Shown here piece after piece: positions 10,008-18,663 of a stretch of DNA of 64,000 nucleotides. Position 1 is the first letter of the stretch. Every line of letters begins with the position of its first letter. The notes below the pieces were generated by a model. It worked only from the letters and a program-made list of their open reading frames with translations, was not told the DNA's origin and did not search any database. This DNA is from Parenemella sanctibonifatiensis. Lineage in GTDB: Bacteria; Actinomycetota; Actinomycetes; Propionibacteriales; Propionibacteriaceae. The position numbers were made by a program, and so were the translations under genes. The stretch is taken from assembly GCF_002250565.1 (NCBI RefSeq), contig NZ_NMVJ01000006.1:310001-374000 (forward strand), written 5' to 3'.

Positions 10008-10028
10008 CCTCAACTCGGCGACAGCAGC

Positions 10029-10058
10029 AACGCCCGGTCCCTCAGAGGGCCGGGCGTT
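10029..10058. terminator. Hairpin terminator between aspS and the convergent toxin cassette
   Basis: AACGCCCGG (10029-10037) pairs with CCGGGCGTT (10050-10058), and inside it CCCT/AGGG closes a CAG loop, with only one unpaired T. It lies 22 nt after the aspS stop and 24 nt after the end of the minus-strand cassette, so it can terminate both. Confidence 0.8.
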
Positions 10059-10081
10059 GTCGCGTCCGCGGTGGGGGAGGG

Positions 10082-10543
10082 TCAGTCCTCGTAGGGCGTG
10101 CCGCCCTTGCTGCGCAGGTAGTCGTTGTAGGGCTGCTCCCAGGTCTTGGTCGCGTCCCGAGCCGGCACCTTGGGCTGATAGCCGAAGTCGGCCTCGAACT
10201 TCTGGGTGGGCACGTGGTACGCCAGGAACATCTCGCAGGGCAGCTCGCGTGCCTCCTGCTCGAACGCCGCAGCAATCTTGGAAGCCTCGTCGGCGACCAG
10301 GCTGCCCAGCGATTCCTGCCGGTCGCTGTCGTCGTCGACCGGTTCCTTGAGTGCAGTGTTGACGGCGTACTGCTCCACCACCTGGCCGTTGATCTTGTAG
10401 AAGATGCCGGTCGCCTGGCTGCGGTTCTCGAAGTTCGTGTACGCCCAGATGTCCTCGACCTCGGCGTCGTTGTTGCCGACATATTCGAAGGCCAGGGACA
10501 GGATCTCCTGGCTGGCGGATTCGAAGACTTCTTCGAAGGACAT
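10082..10543 (-). CDS. Putative immunity protein (DUF600/YezG-like)
   Basis: A 153-residue acidic cytosolic protein, last gene of the minus-strand toxin cassette. The segment GIFYKINGQVVEQYAV and the late EMFLAYHVPTQKFEADFGY resemble the YezG/DUF600 immunity family, which neutralises nuclease toxins of the YeeF type. The gene directly upstream (10580-11104) carries just such a nuclease domain. A GAGGAG ribosome site stands a few nt before the ATG, and the gap to the toxin gene is 36 nt. The family call rests on resemblance seen by eye; the immunity role is inferred from position, size and acidity. Confidence 0.6.
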   Translation of the reverse strand: MSFEEVFESASQEILSLAFEYVGNNDAEVEDIWAYTNFENRSQATGIFYKINGQVVEQYAVNTALKEPVDDDSDRQESLGSLVADEASKIAAAFEQEARELPCEMFLAYHVPTQKFEADFGYQPKVPARDATKTWEQPYNDYLRSKGGTPYED

Positions 10544-10579
10544 GAGGCTCCTCGCGGTGTGGGTGTCGGTAGGGGGAGA

Positions 10580-11104
10580 TTACTGCTTGATGACCTCGGT
10601 CTTGACCTTGCCCGGGGGCGTGACGGTGTAGTTCACCTTGAATTCGGTTGGTCGCATGCCGTCGCCGTCATATTTGGGTTCGACCTTGACTTTGACGTCC
10701 TTGCCCGCTTCGAGCGCGTCAGCCCATTCGTTCTCGAGCTTCTTGTACGAACCGAGGTTGACGTCGGCTGCCTGCGACAGCAGGTTGTCGACCTCGGGCG
10801 AGCCGCCGAACCGGTCGCCGAAGACGTGCCCGGCGTGGTCGCCGTCCCGCTTGCCCGGGGTCTTGTCCTGGTGGGAGAGCCGGTCGTCCCGCTTGGTGAG
10901 TTGGAGCTTGTCGGCCTCGGCCTTCTTGATCCGGCCCAGATCGTCGGTTTCGTACTTGTAGTTGAACTCGCCCGCGGTGTACTTCTGGTTCGGCTTCAGC
11001 TGCTGGGGCCGATAACCACGGGTGGGCGGCACGAAGTGGTCCAGGTATTCGTCAGCCTTCTTGAAGATGCCCTTGAGCAGCGCCTTCGGCGGCTTCTTGG
11101 CCAT
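10580..11104 (-). CDS. Secreted-type DNA/RNA nuclease toxin domain (Endonuclea_NS_2-like)
   Basis: A 174-residue basic protein. The second half matches the non-specific endonuclease domain found at the end of polymorphic toxins. DHAGHVFGDRFGG (residues 89-101) holds the probable catalytic His pair, followed by EVDNLLSQAADVNLGSYKKL (104-123, with the expected Asn residues) and a beta-rich tail. In Bacillus LXG toxins this domain is fused to a long N-terminal secretion module; here it is a separate gene. ATG 11104 has its own GGGAGG site and begins 2 nt after the stop of the upstream WXG100-like gene (junction TGACCATGG), in a different frame. It is probably loaded for secretion with the upstream products. 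Confidence 0.75.
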   Translation of the reverse strand: MAKKPPKALLKGIFKKADEYLDHFVPPTRGYRPQQLKPNQKYTAGEFNYKYETDDLGRIKKAEADKLQLTKRDDRLSHQDKTPGKRDGDHAGHVFGDRFGGSPEVDNLLSQAADVNLGSYKKLENEWADALEAGKDVKVKVEPKYDGDGMRPTEFKVNYTVTPPGKVKTEVIKQ

Positions 11105-11106
11105 GG

Positions 11107-11592
11107 TCAGCCTCCCATCAGGACGATGCCGACGATCTCGCCGATGACACCGTCGATGATTCGCTTGGCGGCCTCGCGGGCCGCGAACGCAGCCGCGGTG
11201 CCGATACCGGCGGAGGCGACCGCCGCAGCGATCGCGGCGGCCAGGATGGCCAGCTGAGCGATCACGACACCCTTCAGCCCGAGCACCAGCTGGGCGCAGA
11301 CCTGGCAGACCTGGCCAACGACATCGGCACCGTGACCGAACTTCTCCAGCGAGTGCAGCGCGGCGTCGCCGCCGGTCATGTAGGACTGGAAGGCCTCGAC
11401 GCCGGGACCACTGTTGTTGCTGGCGATGTGCTGCAGGCCGTTGTTGAACTGGCCGTGTGCGCCGCTGACCGTGCCCTGCACGCCGCTGTACGCCGTCGCC
11501 CACGCGTTGAGAGTGTCCTCGTTGGAGGCGGGCCACTCGTAGCCCAGGAAGTTCAGCGCCTCACGCAACCATCCGGGAAGTTCCAGTGCCAT
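11107..11592 (-). CDS. WXG100-like helical trafficking domain protein
   Basis: A 161-residue, mostly helical protein. It resembles the N-terminal WXG100-like domain of actinobacterial CpnT-type polymorphic toxins: an opening LPGWLREALNFLGYEWPASN (residues 5-24), a long helical hairpin, and a strongly hydrophobic Ala/Val/Ile stretch (about 105-140). In those toxins this domain is fused to the toxic domain and mediates type VII export; here the polypeptide ends in GIVLMGG and the nuclease follows as a separate coupled gene. The start has GGGGGAG upstream and lies 2 nt after the previous stop, with the same TGACCATGG junction as the next gene. Confidence 0.65.
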   Translation of the reverse strand: MALELPGWLREALNFLGYEWPASNEDTLNAWATAYSGVQGTVSGAHGQFNNGLQHIASNNSGPGVEAFQSYMTGGDAALHSLEKFGHGADVVGQVCQVCAQLVLGLKGVVIAQLAILAAAIAAAVASAGIGTAAAFAAREAAKRIIDGVIGEIVGIVLMGG

Positions 11593-11594
11593 GG

Positions 11595-11942
11595 TCAGCT
11601 CTCCCCCGCGTTCGCGATGTCGGTGTTGGTTGCGTTCGCGGTGTCGGTGTTCGTCTGCTCGGTCTGTTCATAGACCGCTGCGGTGTCGATCATCGAGGTG
11701 CCGTCGGCCGCCAACCCGTCTGCGATCGAGTTGATCGACTCGGTCAGCCGCTCGAAGACCATCGGAAACACGGTCGCCAGCGCCGCATCGGCCAAGGTGC
11801 CGCCGTTGCCGGCGCCCATCGCGCCCATGTCGCTGTTGGCTGAGATCACCGACTGGACGGCCTGCGCCACCGACGCGGCCTCTGACTCGAAGGCGTCGCC
11901 GCTGCTGCGCCAGGTTTCGGGACGGAACTCGACCTCACTCAT
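11595..11942 (-). CDS. EspC/WXG100-type type VII secretion substrate or partner
   Basis: A 115-residue helical protein without signal peptide. It has the size and layout of EspC-like (DUF2580) ESX proteins: an amphipathic first helix (ETWRSSGDAFESEAASVAQ), a Gly/Met-rich turn, and a second helix ending in VYEQTEQTN. The YEQTE there (residues 89-93) fits the YxxxD/E type VII secretion signal. The ATG overlaps the stop of the preceding gene by 4 bp. It probably forms a helical-bundle heterodimer with the next gene product for co-export; this is an inference from the families. Confidence 0.6.
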   Translation of the reverse strand: MSEVEFRPETWRSSGDAFESEAASVAQAVQSVISANSDMGAMGAGNGGTLADAALATVFPMVFERLTESINSIADGLAADGTSMIDTAAVYEQTEQTNTDTANATNTDIANAGES

Positions 11943-12340
11943 CGGATCTCCTCACTGCGGGCCCGGACGTTGGAGAAGTGCTGGTTGAAGGCGTGCTCGA
12001 GGTCACGCTGGGTCTCGGTGAGGAGCTTGTTGAGGTTGGCAAACCCGACGTCATGCTTCGACAGCTCCTCCAGCTGGCGTTCGTTGTGCTCGGTGAGCGC
12101 CTGGTTGAGGGCCGACTTCAGCTCCGTGACGAAGCGGTGGTGCGGGTTCTGGGTGAGCCAGTACTGGTCGATGTCGAGACTGGTGACCAAGCCGTTGATC
12201 ACCTCAACAGTGACCGCCTGCTCCGGGCCGGTGCCGCTGCCGCGCACCTGCACGTCATCGGCCGGCTTCGCGGGCGGATTGCCGCCCAGCTCACGGATCT
12301 GTTGGGCCATCCGGTCGTACGCGTCGGGAATGCTGGACAT
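11939..12340 (-). CDS. YbaB/EbfC-like protein of the toxin cassette
   Basis: A 133-residue protein, first gene of the minus-strand cassette. The middle part (VTVEVINGLVTSLDIDQYWL, residues 49-68) and the following helix VTELKSALNQALTEHNERQL resemble the YbaB/EbfC nucleoid-associated fold. Divergent YbaB-like proteins commonly lead actinobacterial type VII effector cassettes, where their role is not established. It is not the housekeeping YbaB, which normally sits with recR. ATG 12340 is preceded by GAGGAG, unusually close. The promoter probably lies in the 117 bp before it. Confidence 0.6.
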   Translation of the reverse strand: MSSIPDAYDRMAQQIRELGGNPPAKPADDVQVRGSGTGPEQAVTVEVINGLVTSLDIDQYWLTQNPHHRFVTELKSALNQALTEHNERQLEELSKHDVGFANLNKLLTETQRDLEHAFNQHFSNVRARSEEIR

Positions 12341-12457
12341 GGCTCCTCGAGGGGGTGGCTGGGGGACACTGCCATCAAAGTAAGCGTGTGGTGGGGTCAC
12401 GCCGAGGAGTCCGCAGGTGAACTTTCGGTGACCTCGCCGGTCGAGGGAGCGACCTGG

Positions 12458-13519
12458 TCAGAGGCTGATCACGAGGAGAACGAAGCCGCCGATCACGGCG
12501 AGGCCGCACGCCAAGCCGATCACGTGGGCGAGCTTGTGCTCCCGCAGCATCGCCACGTACTCGCGCAGGATCGCCGAGGGCAGGTAGTACGCCGCTGTGG
12601 GCGCGCCGACCGCCTGGGCCGGCAGCCCGAGCCGGGACGCCAGCGCAGCCGCGCGAGGCGCGTGGAAATTGTTGGTGACCAGCACCATTTGCGGCTGCTC
12701 GACGGCGGGCGTGGGTGCGGAGCGTTCCGGCTCCTGGGTCAGCGCGCGGGCCGTGATCAGTTCGTCGGTGAAGCGCAGGTTCTGTTCGGTGTTGCTGGAG
12801 CGGTCCTCGGTCAACACGTGCACCGGCTCCAGGCCGCGGGAGACGGCGTACCGCTTCATCGCCTCGGCCTCGCTGATCTGCTCGTCGCTGCCCTTGCCGC
12901 CCGACATCACCAGCAGCGGCTGCTGGCCACGGTCCCAGGCTTCCTTGTGGATCTCCAGTCCCCGGTCGATGCGGCGGGCCAGCAGCGGGGTGACCTTCTC
13001 ACCGCGAATGCCGGAGCCGAGCACCACCACGGCGCTGGTGGGCATCTGCCTTACCTTGCGGCGGGCCCACAGCAGATAGAAGCCGCCATACAGCAGGTAG
13101 CCGACCAGCGCCGCACCGAAGTAGGCCGCGACCAACCAGATCGCGCCCACGACAGTCAGCGCGATCGGGTGCAGGATCCCGATCGGGACGATCACGAGCA
13201 TCGCGGCCAACCCCAGTCCCAGCAGCAGCGAGAGGAGGTTGCCCAGCCGGGTGCCCTCGTTCTGCAGCATCACCAATCCGTTGGCGAGCAGCAGGATCAT
13301 CAGCGCCACGATCAGCACCGGCGTGATCACCGCGACCGCGAACAGAAAGCCGGTCACCCCGATCAGCGGGTCGCCGCCCAGGCTGGCGATCCAGAGCATG
13401 CCCGCCACGATCGAGGCGCCGAACCAGCCGGCGTTGTTGAGGCGGCGGATGTCGCGGACCATGCGGCGGGCCGTGTACGCCGCCATGACGGCAAAGACGA
13501 CGAACAAGATCCAGCTCAT
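12458..13519 (-). CDS. YdcF/SanA-type DUF218 membrane protein
   Basis: A 353-residue membrane protein with four to six hydrophobic segments in the first 170 residues. A cytosolic or external DUF218 domain starts at [15 protein letters not shown] and includes [28 protein letters not shown] and [10 protein letters not shown]; a last membrane helix precedes the C terminus. Multi-pass actinobacterial YdcF homologues look like this, and the domain is linked to cell-envelope functions, with substrate unknown. The start is well supported by AGGAGG upstream of ATG 13519. It lies upstream of the toxin cassette on the same strand, 117 bp away, and is divergent from rarA. Confidence 0.8.
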   Translation of the reverse strand: MSWILFVVFAVMAAYTARRMVRDIRRLNNAGWFGASIVAGMLWIASLGGDPLIGVTGFLFAVAVITPVLIVALMILLLANGLVMLQNEGTRLGNLLSLLLGLGLAAMLVIVPIGILHPIALTVVGAIWLVAAYFGAALVGYLLYGGFYLLWARRKVRQMPTSAVVVLGSGIRGEKVTPLLARRIDRGLEIHKEAWDRGQQPLLVMSGGKGSDEQISEAEAMKRYAVSRGLEPVHVLTEDRSSNTEQNLRFTDELITARALTQEPERSAPTPAVEQPQMVLVTNNFHAPRAAALASRLGLPAQAVGAPTAAYYLPSAILREYVAMLREHKLAHVIGLACGLAVIGGFVLLVISL

Positions 13520-13660
13520 GGTGCCTCCTGTCCTGGCGGGGCCGGACGGAACGGTGCAATTGGTCGCTCCCATCTTGCCGTCCCGGCTTATCGCCACTGA
13601 GGCACCTGCGTCCTGTCCGGCCCCGGCCGCAGTGCCAGGCGTCGGTTGCGGTGCTGGCAC

Positions 13661-13666
13661 TAGAGT
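13661..13666 (+). promoter_or_regulatory. Leaderless-type -10 box for rarA
   Basis: TAGAGT ends 7 nt before the ATG of rarA, so the transcript would start at or next to the start codon. No -35 box or Shine-Dalgarno sequence is visible. Confidence 0.4.
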
Positions 13667-13673
13667 CGGGCAG

Positions 13674-15110
13674 ATGAGCGAGGACCTGTTCGGCGAGGTG
13701 ACACCGCCGCGGACCAGTGGCTCCGACTCCGGGGGCACGTTGGGGTCCCTCAGCGCTGCATCGATCGGCGGCCAGCTGCACCCGGACACTCCGCTTGCGG
13801 TACGCCTGCGGCCCCGCACCATCGACGAGATCGTCGGCCAGACCCACCTGCTGGCGCCCGGTTCGCCACTGCGCCGACTCGCCCAGGGGCAGCCGATGTC
13901 GGTCTTCCTGTGGGGACCTCCCGGCGTGGGCAAGACGACCATCGCCTCGGTGGTTTCGCTGACCTCGGGGCGTCGCTTCGTCGAGGTCTCCGCCGTCACC
14001 GCCGGCGTCAAGGAGGTGCGCGAGCAGCTCGCGTTGGCCAAGAAGGAGCTGGCTCGCGGCCGCGGCACGGTGCTCTTCGTCGACGAGGTGCACCGATTCT
14101 CCAAGGCCCAGCAGGACGTGCTGCTGCCGGCCGTCGAGAACCGGCTGGTGACCCTGATCGCCGCGACCACCGAAAATCCGAGCTTCTCCGTGATCTCGCC
14201 GCTGCTGTCCCGCTCCCTGCTGCTGACCCTGAAACCGCTCACCGAAGCCGACCTGTCCACGTTGGTGGATCGGGCGCTGCAGGATCCGCGGGGGTTGCCG
14301 GTCAGCGGGCAGGCGTACGCGCTGACCGACGACGCCCGCAGTGACCTGCTGCGGCTGTCCGGCGGCGACGCACGCCGGGTGCTGACCCACCTGGAGGAGG
14401 CCGCGGCCGGCGCTGCCGCCGACGTTGCTGGGGACAAGGAGGGAGCTGAGCACGCCGCCGAGATCACCATCACCGCCGAGCACGTCAGCCGCGCTGCCGA
14501 CCGCGCCGCGATCCGTTACGACCGCGACGGCGACCAGCACTACGACGTCATCTCTGCCTTCATCAAGTCGGTCCGCGGCTCCGACGTGCAGGCATCGCTG
14601 CACTACCTGGCACGGATGTTGGAGGCGGGGGAGGACCCTCGCTTCATCGCCCGGCGCCTCATCATCTCGGCCAGTGAGGACATTGGCATGGCGGCGCCCG
14701 GGGTGCTCCAGACCTGTGTTGCTGCGGCCCAGGCGGTGCAGCTGATCGGCATGCCGGAGGCCCGGCTCACCTTGGCCCACGCCACCGTCGCGGCCGCCAC
14801 CGCACCCAAGTCGAATGCGGTGACCCTGGCCATCGGTGCCGCCACCGAGGACGTGCGCGCCGGCCGGATCGGTCAGGTGCCGCCACACCTGCGCGACGCG
14901 CACTACCGCGGCGCCGAGGCGTTGGGGCACGGCAAGGGATATCTCTACGCCCACGACCATCCCCACGGGGTGGCGCGGCAGCAGTACCTGCCCGACGAAC
15001 TGGCCGACGCCCGCTACTACCAACCCACCGACCACGGCCACGAGGCCGTCATCGGGGAGAGCCTGGCCAGCCTGGAGCGGCTGCTCGGGCGTACGCCGTC
15101 GGCAGACTGA
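13674..15110 (+). CDS. rarA: Replication-associated recombination ATPase RarA (MgsA)
   Basis: AAA+ ATPase related to clamp loaders and to RuvB. It acts at stalled replication forks and interacts with SSB. Walker A is GPPGVGKTT (about 81-89) and Walker B is [10 protein letters not shown] (about 133-142). The sensor region [18 protein letters not shown] is followed by the family-specific C-terminal domain with [15 protein letters not shown] and [24 protein letters not shown]. The 478 residues include an N-terminal extension of about 45 that may bind the clamp or SSB. ATG 13674 is chosen because an extended -10 box sits 7 nt upstream; longer frames have no support. Confidence 0.95.
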   Translation: MSEDLFGEVTPPRTSGSDSGGTLGSLSAASIGGQLHPDTPLAVRLRPRTIDEIVGQTHLLAPGSPLRRLAQGQPMSVFLWGPPGVGKTTIASVVSLTSGRRFVEVSAVTAGVKEVREQLALAKKELARGRGTVLFVDEVHRFSKAQQDVLLPAVENRLVTLIAATTENPSFSVISPLLSRSLLLTLKPLTEADLSTLVDRALQDPRGLPVSGQAYALTDDARSDLLRLSGGDARRVLTHLEEAAAGAAADVAGDKEGAEHAAEITITAEHVSRAADRAAIRYDRDGDQHYDVISAFIKSVRGSDVQASLHYLARMLEAGEDPRFIARRLIISASEDIGMAAPGVLQTCVAAAQAVQLIGMPEARLTLAHATVAAATAPKSNAVTLAIGAATEDVRAGRIGQVPPHLRDAHYRGAEALGHGKGYLYAHDHPHGVARQQYLPDELADARYYQPTDHGHEAVIGESLASLERLLGRTPSAD

Positions 15111-15216
15111 CCGGGCACGAGAGGCACGCGGGCCGTACGGTTCGCGGTGGCCGTGTGGCGCCGGCCGATGTGCACTAGGCTGGCCGATGTTTCGTTCCGC
15201 GCCGTGAGGATGAGTT

Positions 15217-15612
15217 ATGACCATTGGTGACATCGCCGCTCTGATCGCTGCCATCGCTGCGGTCGCCTTCGTCGCCTTCATCGCCGTGCCCCTGATCAAG
15301 TTGGGCGGCGTGTTGAGCGAGCTGAGGTTGTCCGTGCGGGAGGTGAGCCACCACACCCTGCCGATCCTGACCGAGCTGCGCAGCACGGTGGCCAACACCA
15401 ACACCGAGCTCGAGAAGGTCGCCGTGCTCACCCAGGACGCGGCCACTGTCACCACCCACGCCACCGTGGTCTCCGAGAACGCCGCGCAGCTGGCGACGCT
15501 GTTCAGCGCAACGCTCGGCGGCCCGCTGGTCAAGGTCGCGGCCTTCTCCTACGGGATGCGCCGCACCCTGACCGGCCGTCGCGCGGCGGCTCCGCGCCGC
15601 AAGGGGGCCTGA
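15217..15612 (+). CDS. DUF948 domain membrane protein
   Basis: A 131-residue protein with one N-terminal membrane helix (about 5-29), then an amphipathic helical region (SVREVSHHTLPILTELRSTV...) typical of DUF948, and a basic C-terminal tail. The function is unknown. In actinobacteria DUF948 genes usually sit just upstream of alaS, as here. GAGG lies close before the ATG. The stop overlaps the next start (TGATG). Confidence 0.8.
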   Translation: MTIGDIAALIAAIAAVAFVAFIAVPLIKLGGVLSELRLSVREVSHHTLPILTELRSTVANTNTELEKVAVLTQDAATVTTHATVVSENAAQLATLFSATLGGPLVKVAAFSYGMRRTLTGRRAAAPRRKGA

Positions 15613-15890
15613 TGCGTACCTTCCTGACCTTCGCGCTGGGCGCCGGCGTCAGTCTCTTCATCGCCTTCAAGGCGAAGGAGTACCTGCGCAAGATGACCCC
15701 TGATGCTGTTCGTGAACAGGCCGCACAGAAGCGTGACGACCTCCTCGGCGAGGCGCGCGAGATGTGGCGCGACCTGCGCTCAGCCATGGACGAACGCGAA
15801 GCCGAACTGCGTGAGGTGCTGGGCCTGGATGAGGAGTCCGACAGCGCCGAGACCCAGGCGTACGCTCGACGCGTCCAGTCCGACGCCTGA
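15612..15890 (+). CDS. Small membrane-anchored helical protein upstream of alaS
   Basis: A 92-residue protein with an N-terminal membrane segment (residues 3-21) and a highly charged helical tail (DDLLGEAREMWRDLRSAMDE) ending near an acidic patch. Its ATG overlaps the stop of the DUF948 gene, so the two are probably translated together. Such a small protein between the DUF948 gene and alaS is common in actinobacteria. No function is known to me. Confidence 0.75.
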   Translation: MRTFLTFALGAGVSLFIAFKAKEYLRKMTPDAVREQAAQKRDDLLGEAREMWRDLRSAMDEREAELREVLGLDEESDSAETQAYARRVQSDA

Positions 15891-15990
15891 GCGACCCGCC
15901 TGACCACGGCTCGGCGACCGGGCCCTCCCGCACTCCAACCGGGACCAGGGCGGTCGTCGGGCATCACACCGACCCGAGAGTTTCCCTGCC

Positions 15991-18663
15991 ATGAAGACCG
16001 CGGAGATCCGCCAGCGCTACCTCGACTTCTTCGCCCGCCACGGCCACGCTGTCGTGCCGAGCGCGCCCCTGATCCACTCCGACCCCAACCTGCTCTTCGT
16101 GGTGGCCGGCATGGTGCCGATGGTGCCCTACTTCACCGGGGCGGAGCCGGCACCGTGGAAGCGCGCGGTGAGCGTGCAGAAGTGCATCCGTACGCTCGAC
16201 ATCGAAGAGGTCGGCAAGACCACTCGGCATGGCACCTTCTTCCAGATGCTCGGCAACTTCTCCTTCGGTGACTACTTCAAGGCTGAGGTGATCCCGTGGA
16301 CCTGGGAGTTCCTGACCGGCTCGGTCGAGGACGGCAACCTCGGCTTTGACGGTGACCGGCTCTATGTCAGCGTGCTCGGCCCGGGCCATCACCCCTCCTA
16401 TCCCGACGGTGATGTCGAGGCCCGCGAGATCTGGCGTTCCATCGGGCTGCCCGATGAGCGGATCGTCTCCCGGAATCTGACCGAGAACTACTGGCACATG
16501 GGTGTCCCCGGGCCGGGCGGCCCGGACTCGGAGATCTTCTATGACCGCGGCCCCGAGTACGGGCCGGCGGACCTGGATGCCGGCGAGGACCGCTATCTGG
16601 AGATCTGGAACAACGTCTTCCAGCAGGAAGAGCTGTCGGCAGTACGCGGCAAGGACGACTTCGACGTTGCTCGGCCGCTGCCCAGCAAGAACATCGACAC
16701 CGGCGCCGGCCTGGAGCGGATGGCGTACCTGCTGCAGGGCAAGAACAACCTCTACGAGATCGACGAGGTGTTCCCGGTCGTCCAGCGGTCCGCGGAGTTG
16801 GCGGGCATCAGCTATGGCGACCGCGAGGAGGCCGACGTCCAGCTCCGCGTGGTCGGTGACCACGTCCGGTCTGCCCTCATGTTGATGACCGACGGCGTCA
16901 CCCCCGGCAACGAGGCCCGCAGCTACGTGCTGCGCCGGCTGCTGCGCCGCACCGTACGCTCGCTGCGCCTGCTGGGCGTCACGGATGCGGTGCTGCCCGA
17001 ACTGCTGCAGGTGAGCCGCGATGTCATGAGCGCCTCTTATCCCGACGTGCTGACCCAGTGGGAGCGGGTCAGCAGCGCCGCCGCGGCCGAGGAGCAGGCC
17101 TTCACCCGCACCCTGGATGCCGGCACCCAGATCTTCGACACTGCGGTGCGGCAGACCCTGCAGGAGAGCGGGTCCACGCTGACCGGCGAGCGCGCCTTCG
17201 CGCTGCACGACACCTACGGATTCCCGATCGAGCTGACCGTGGAGATGGCCCAGGAGCAGGGCCTCGAGGTCGACACCGAGGCCTTCCGGTCCCTGATGAC
17301 CGAGCAGCGGGAGCGCGCCAAGGCCGATGCCCGCGCCAAGAAGGGCGGCGCTGCCAGCGTGGAGGCGTACCGGGAACTGCGCGGCCAGGGTGAAACCACC
17401 TTCGTGGGCTACACCGATCTGGTTGCCGACACCACCGTCGCCGGTCTGATCGTCGACGGTCAGGTCGTGGACCGGGTGCCGGCCGGTCAGGTCGCCGAGC
17501 TGGTGCTGCCGGTGACCCCGCTCTATGCCGAGGCCGGCGGCCAGGACGCTGATGCCGGCCAGATCACCGGCGACGGGCTGGCGCTGGAGGTGCTCGACGT
17601 GCAGCGCCCGGTGCCGGGGCTGGTGGTGCACCAGGTCCGGGTCGATGCCGGCGAACTGCATCTGGGCCAGCAGGTCCACGCCGCAGTCGATCCGCAGGCA
17701 CGGCTGGCGGCCTCCCGAGCCCACACCGCCACCCACATCATCCATGCGGCGCTGCGGCAGGTGGTCGGCCCGAATGCGCTGCAGGCCGGCTCCTACAACA
17801 AGCCCGGCTATCTGCGTTTCGACTTCAACGCCAGCGAGGGTCTCAGCGCCGACATGCGCGCCGAAATCGAGGGCATCAGCAACGAGGCGATCGGTGCGGA
17901 CTATGCCGTCACCGACCAGCAACTGCCGTTGTCCGAGGCCAAGGAGCGCGGCGCGATGGCAATGTTCGGCGAGAAGTATCCGCCGATCGTGCGGATGGTC
18001 GAACTGAACGGGCCGTGGTCGCGGGAGCTGTGTGGCGGCACCCATGTGGAGCGGACCGCACAGATCGGGCTGTTGTCCTTGCTGGGTGAGTCCTCGGTCG
18101 GCGCTGGCGTACGCCGCGTGGAGGCTCTGGTCAGCAAGGAGGCGTTCCAGCAGTTGGCCGCCGAGCGGGCCCTGGTCGCGAACCTGTCCGGCATGCTCAA
18201 GGTGCAACCCGACCAGTTGGCCGAGCGCATCGAGAAGCTGGTGACTGACCTCAAGAGCGCTGAACGCACCATCGCCCAGGCCCAGAAGGACCAGGCGCTG
18301 GCGGCCGTGCCGACGCTGGTCGCTGCCGCCGAGGAGATCAATGGGGTACGCCTGGTGGCGAGCCACCAGCCCCAGGTCACCGGCAATGACCTGCGCGGGA
18401 TGGCGACCGCGGTTCGCGACCAGCTGGGGCAGGGCCCCGGCGTCGTCGCGCTCATCGGCGGTCAGGACAAGCCGCAGCTGGTGGTGGCCACGACCGCCGC
18501 CGCGCGCGAGCAGGGCTGGAAGGCCGGTGATCTGGTGCGCGACGTCGCCGCGGTGCTGGGCGGACGGGGCGGCGGCAAGCCGGACCTGGCCCAGGGCGGT
18601 GGCACCGACGGCACGAAGATCCCCGACGCACTGGCGGCCGTGCGAACCGCGCTCGCGGGTTGA
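15991..18663 (+). CDS. alaS: Alanyl-tRNA synthetase
   Basis: Charges tRNA-Ala and corrects mischarging with Ser or Gly. The 890 residues show the class II aminoacylation domain (RQRYLDFFARHGH at the start; FFQMLGNFSFGDYFK), the tRNA-binding middle, and the editing domain. The zinc-binding motifs are HTATH (about 578-582) and CGGTHV (about 679-684). A C-terminal oligomerisation/C-Ala domain follows. The gene begins with the usual MKTAEIRQRYLDFF. It starts 100 bp after the small membrane gene, and its end overlaps the ruvX start by 4 bp. Confidence 0.97.
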   Translation: MKTAEIRQRYLDFFARHGHAVVPSAPLIHSDPNLLFVVAGMVPMVPYFTGAEPAPWKRAVSVQKCIRTLDIEEVGKTTRHGTFFQMLGNFSFGDYFKAEVIPWTWEFLTGSVEDGNLGFDGDRLYVSVLGPGHHPSYPDGDVEAREIWRSIGLPDERIVSRNLTENYWHMGVPGPGGPDSEIFYDRGPEYGPADLDAGEDRYLEIWNNVFQQEELSAVRGKDDFDVARPLPSKNIDTGAGLERMAYLLQGKNNLYEIDEVFPVVQRSAELAGISYGDREEADVQLRVVGDHVRSALMLMTDGVTPGNEARSYVLRRLLRRTVRSLRLLGVTDAVLPELLQVSRDVMSASYPDVLTQWERVSSAAAAEEQAFTRTLDAGTQIFDTAVRQTLQESGSTLTGERAFALHDTYGFPIELTVEMAQEQGLEVDTEAFRSLMTEQRERAKADARAKKGGAASVEAYRELRGQGETTFVGYTDLVADTTVAGLIVDGQVVDRVPAGQVAELVLPVTPLYAEAGGQDADAGQITGDGLALEVLDVQRPVPGLVVHQVRVDAGELHLGQQVHAAVDPQARLAASRAHTATHIIHAALRQVVGPNALQAGSYNKPGYLRFDFNASEGLSADMRAEIEGISNEAIGADYAVTDQQLPLSEAKERGAMAMFGEKYPPIVRMVELNGPWSRELCGGTHVERTAQIGLLSLLGESSVGAGVRRVEALVSKEAFQQLAAERALVANLSGMLKVQPDQLAERIEKLVTDLKSAERTIAQAQKDQALAAVPTLVAAAEEINGVRLVASHQPQVTGNDLRGMATAVRDQLGQGPGVVALIGGQDKPQLVVATTAAAREQGWKAGDLVRDVAAVLGGRGGGKPDLAQGGGTDGTKIPDALAAVRTALAG

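Noticed and set aside
10580-11536. A single long minus-strand protein of about 318 residues containing the nuclease domain
   Set aside because: Its first half is the out-of-frame reading of the WXG100-like gene and is Arg/Gly-rich; the internal ATG at 11104 has a good ribosome site.
11939-12340. Housekeeping nucleoid protein YbaB
   Set aside because: Sequence is divergent, and the gene is tied to a toxin cassette by a 4-bp overlap instead of lying near recR or dnaX.
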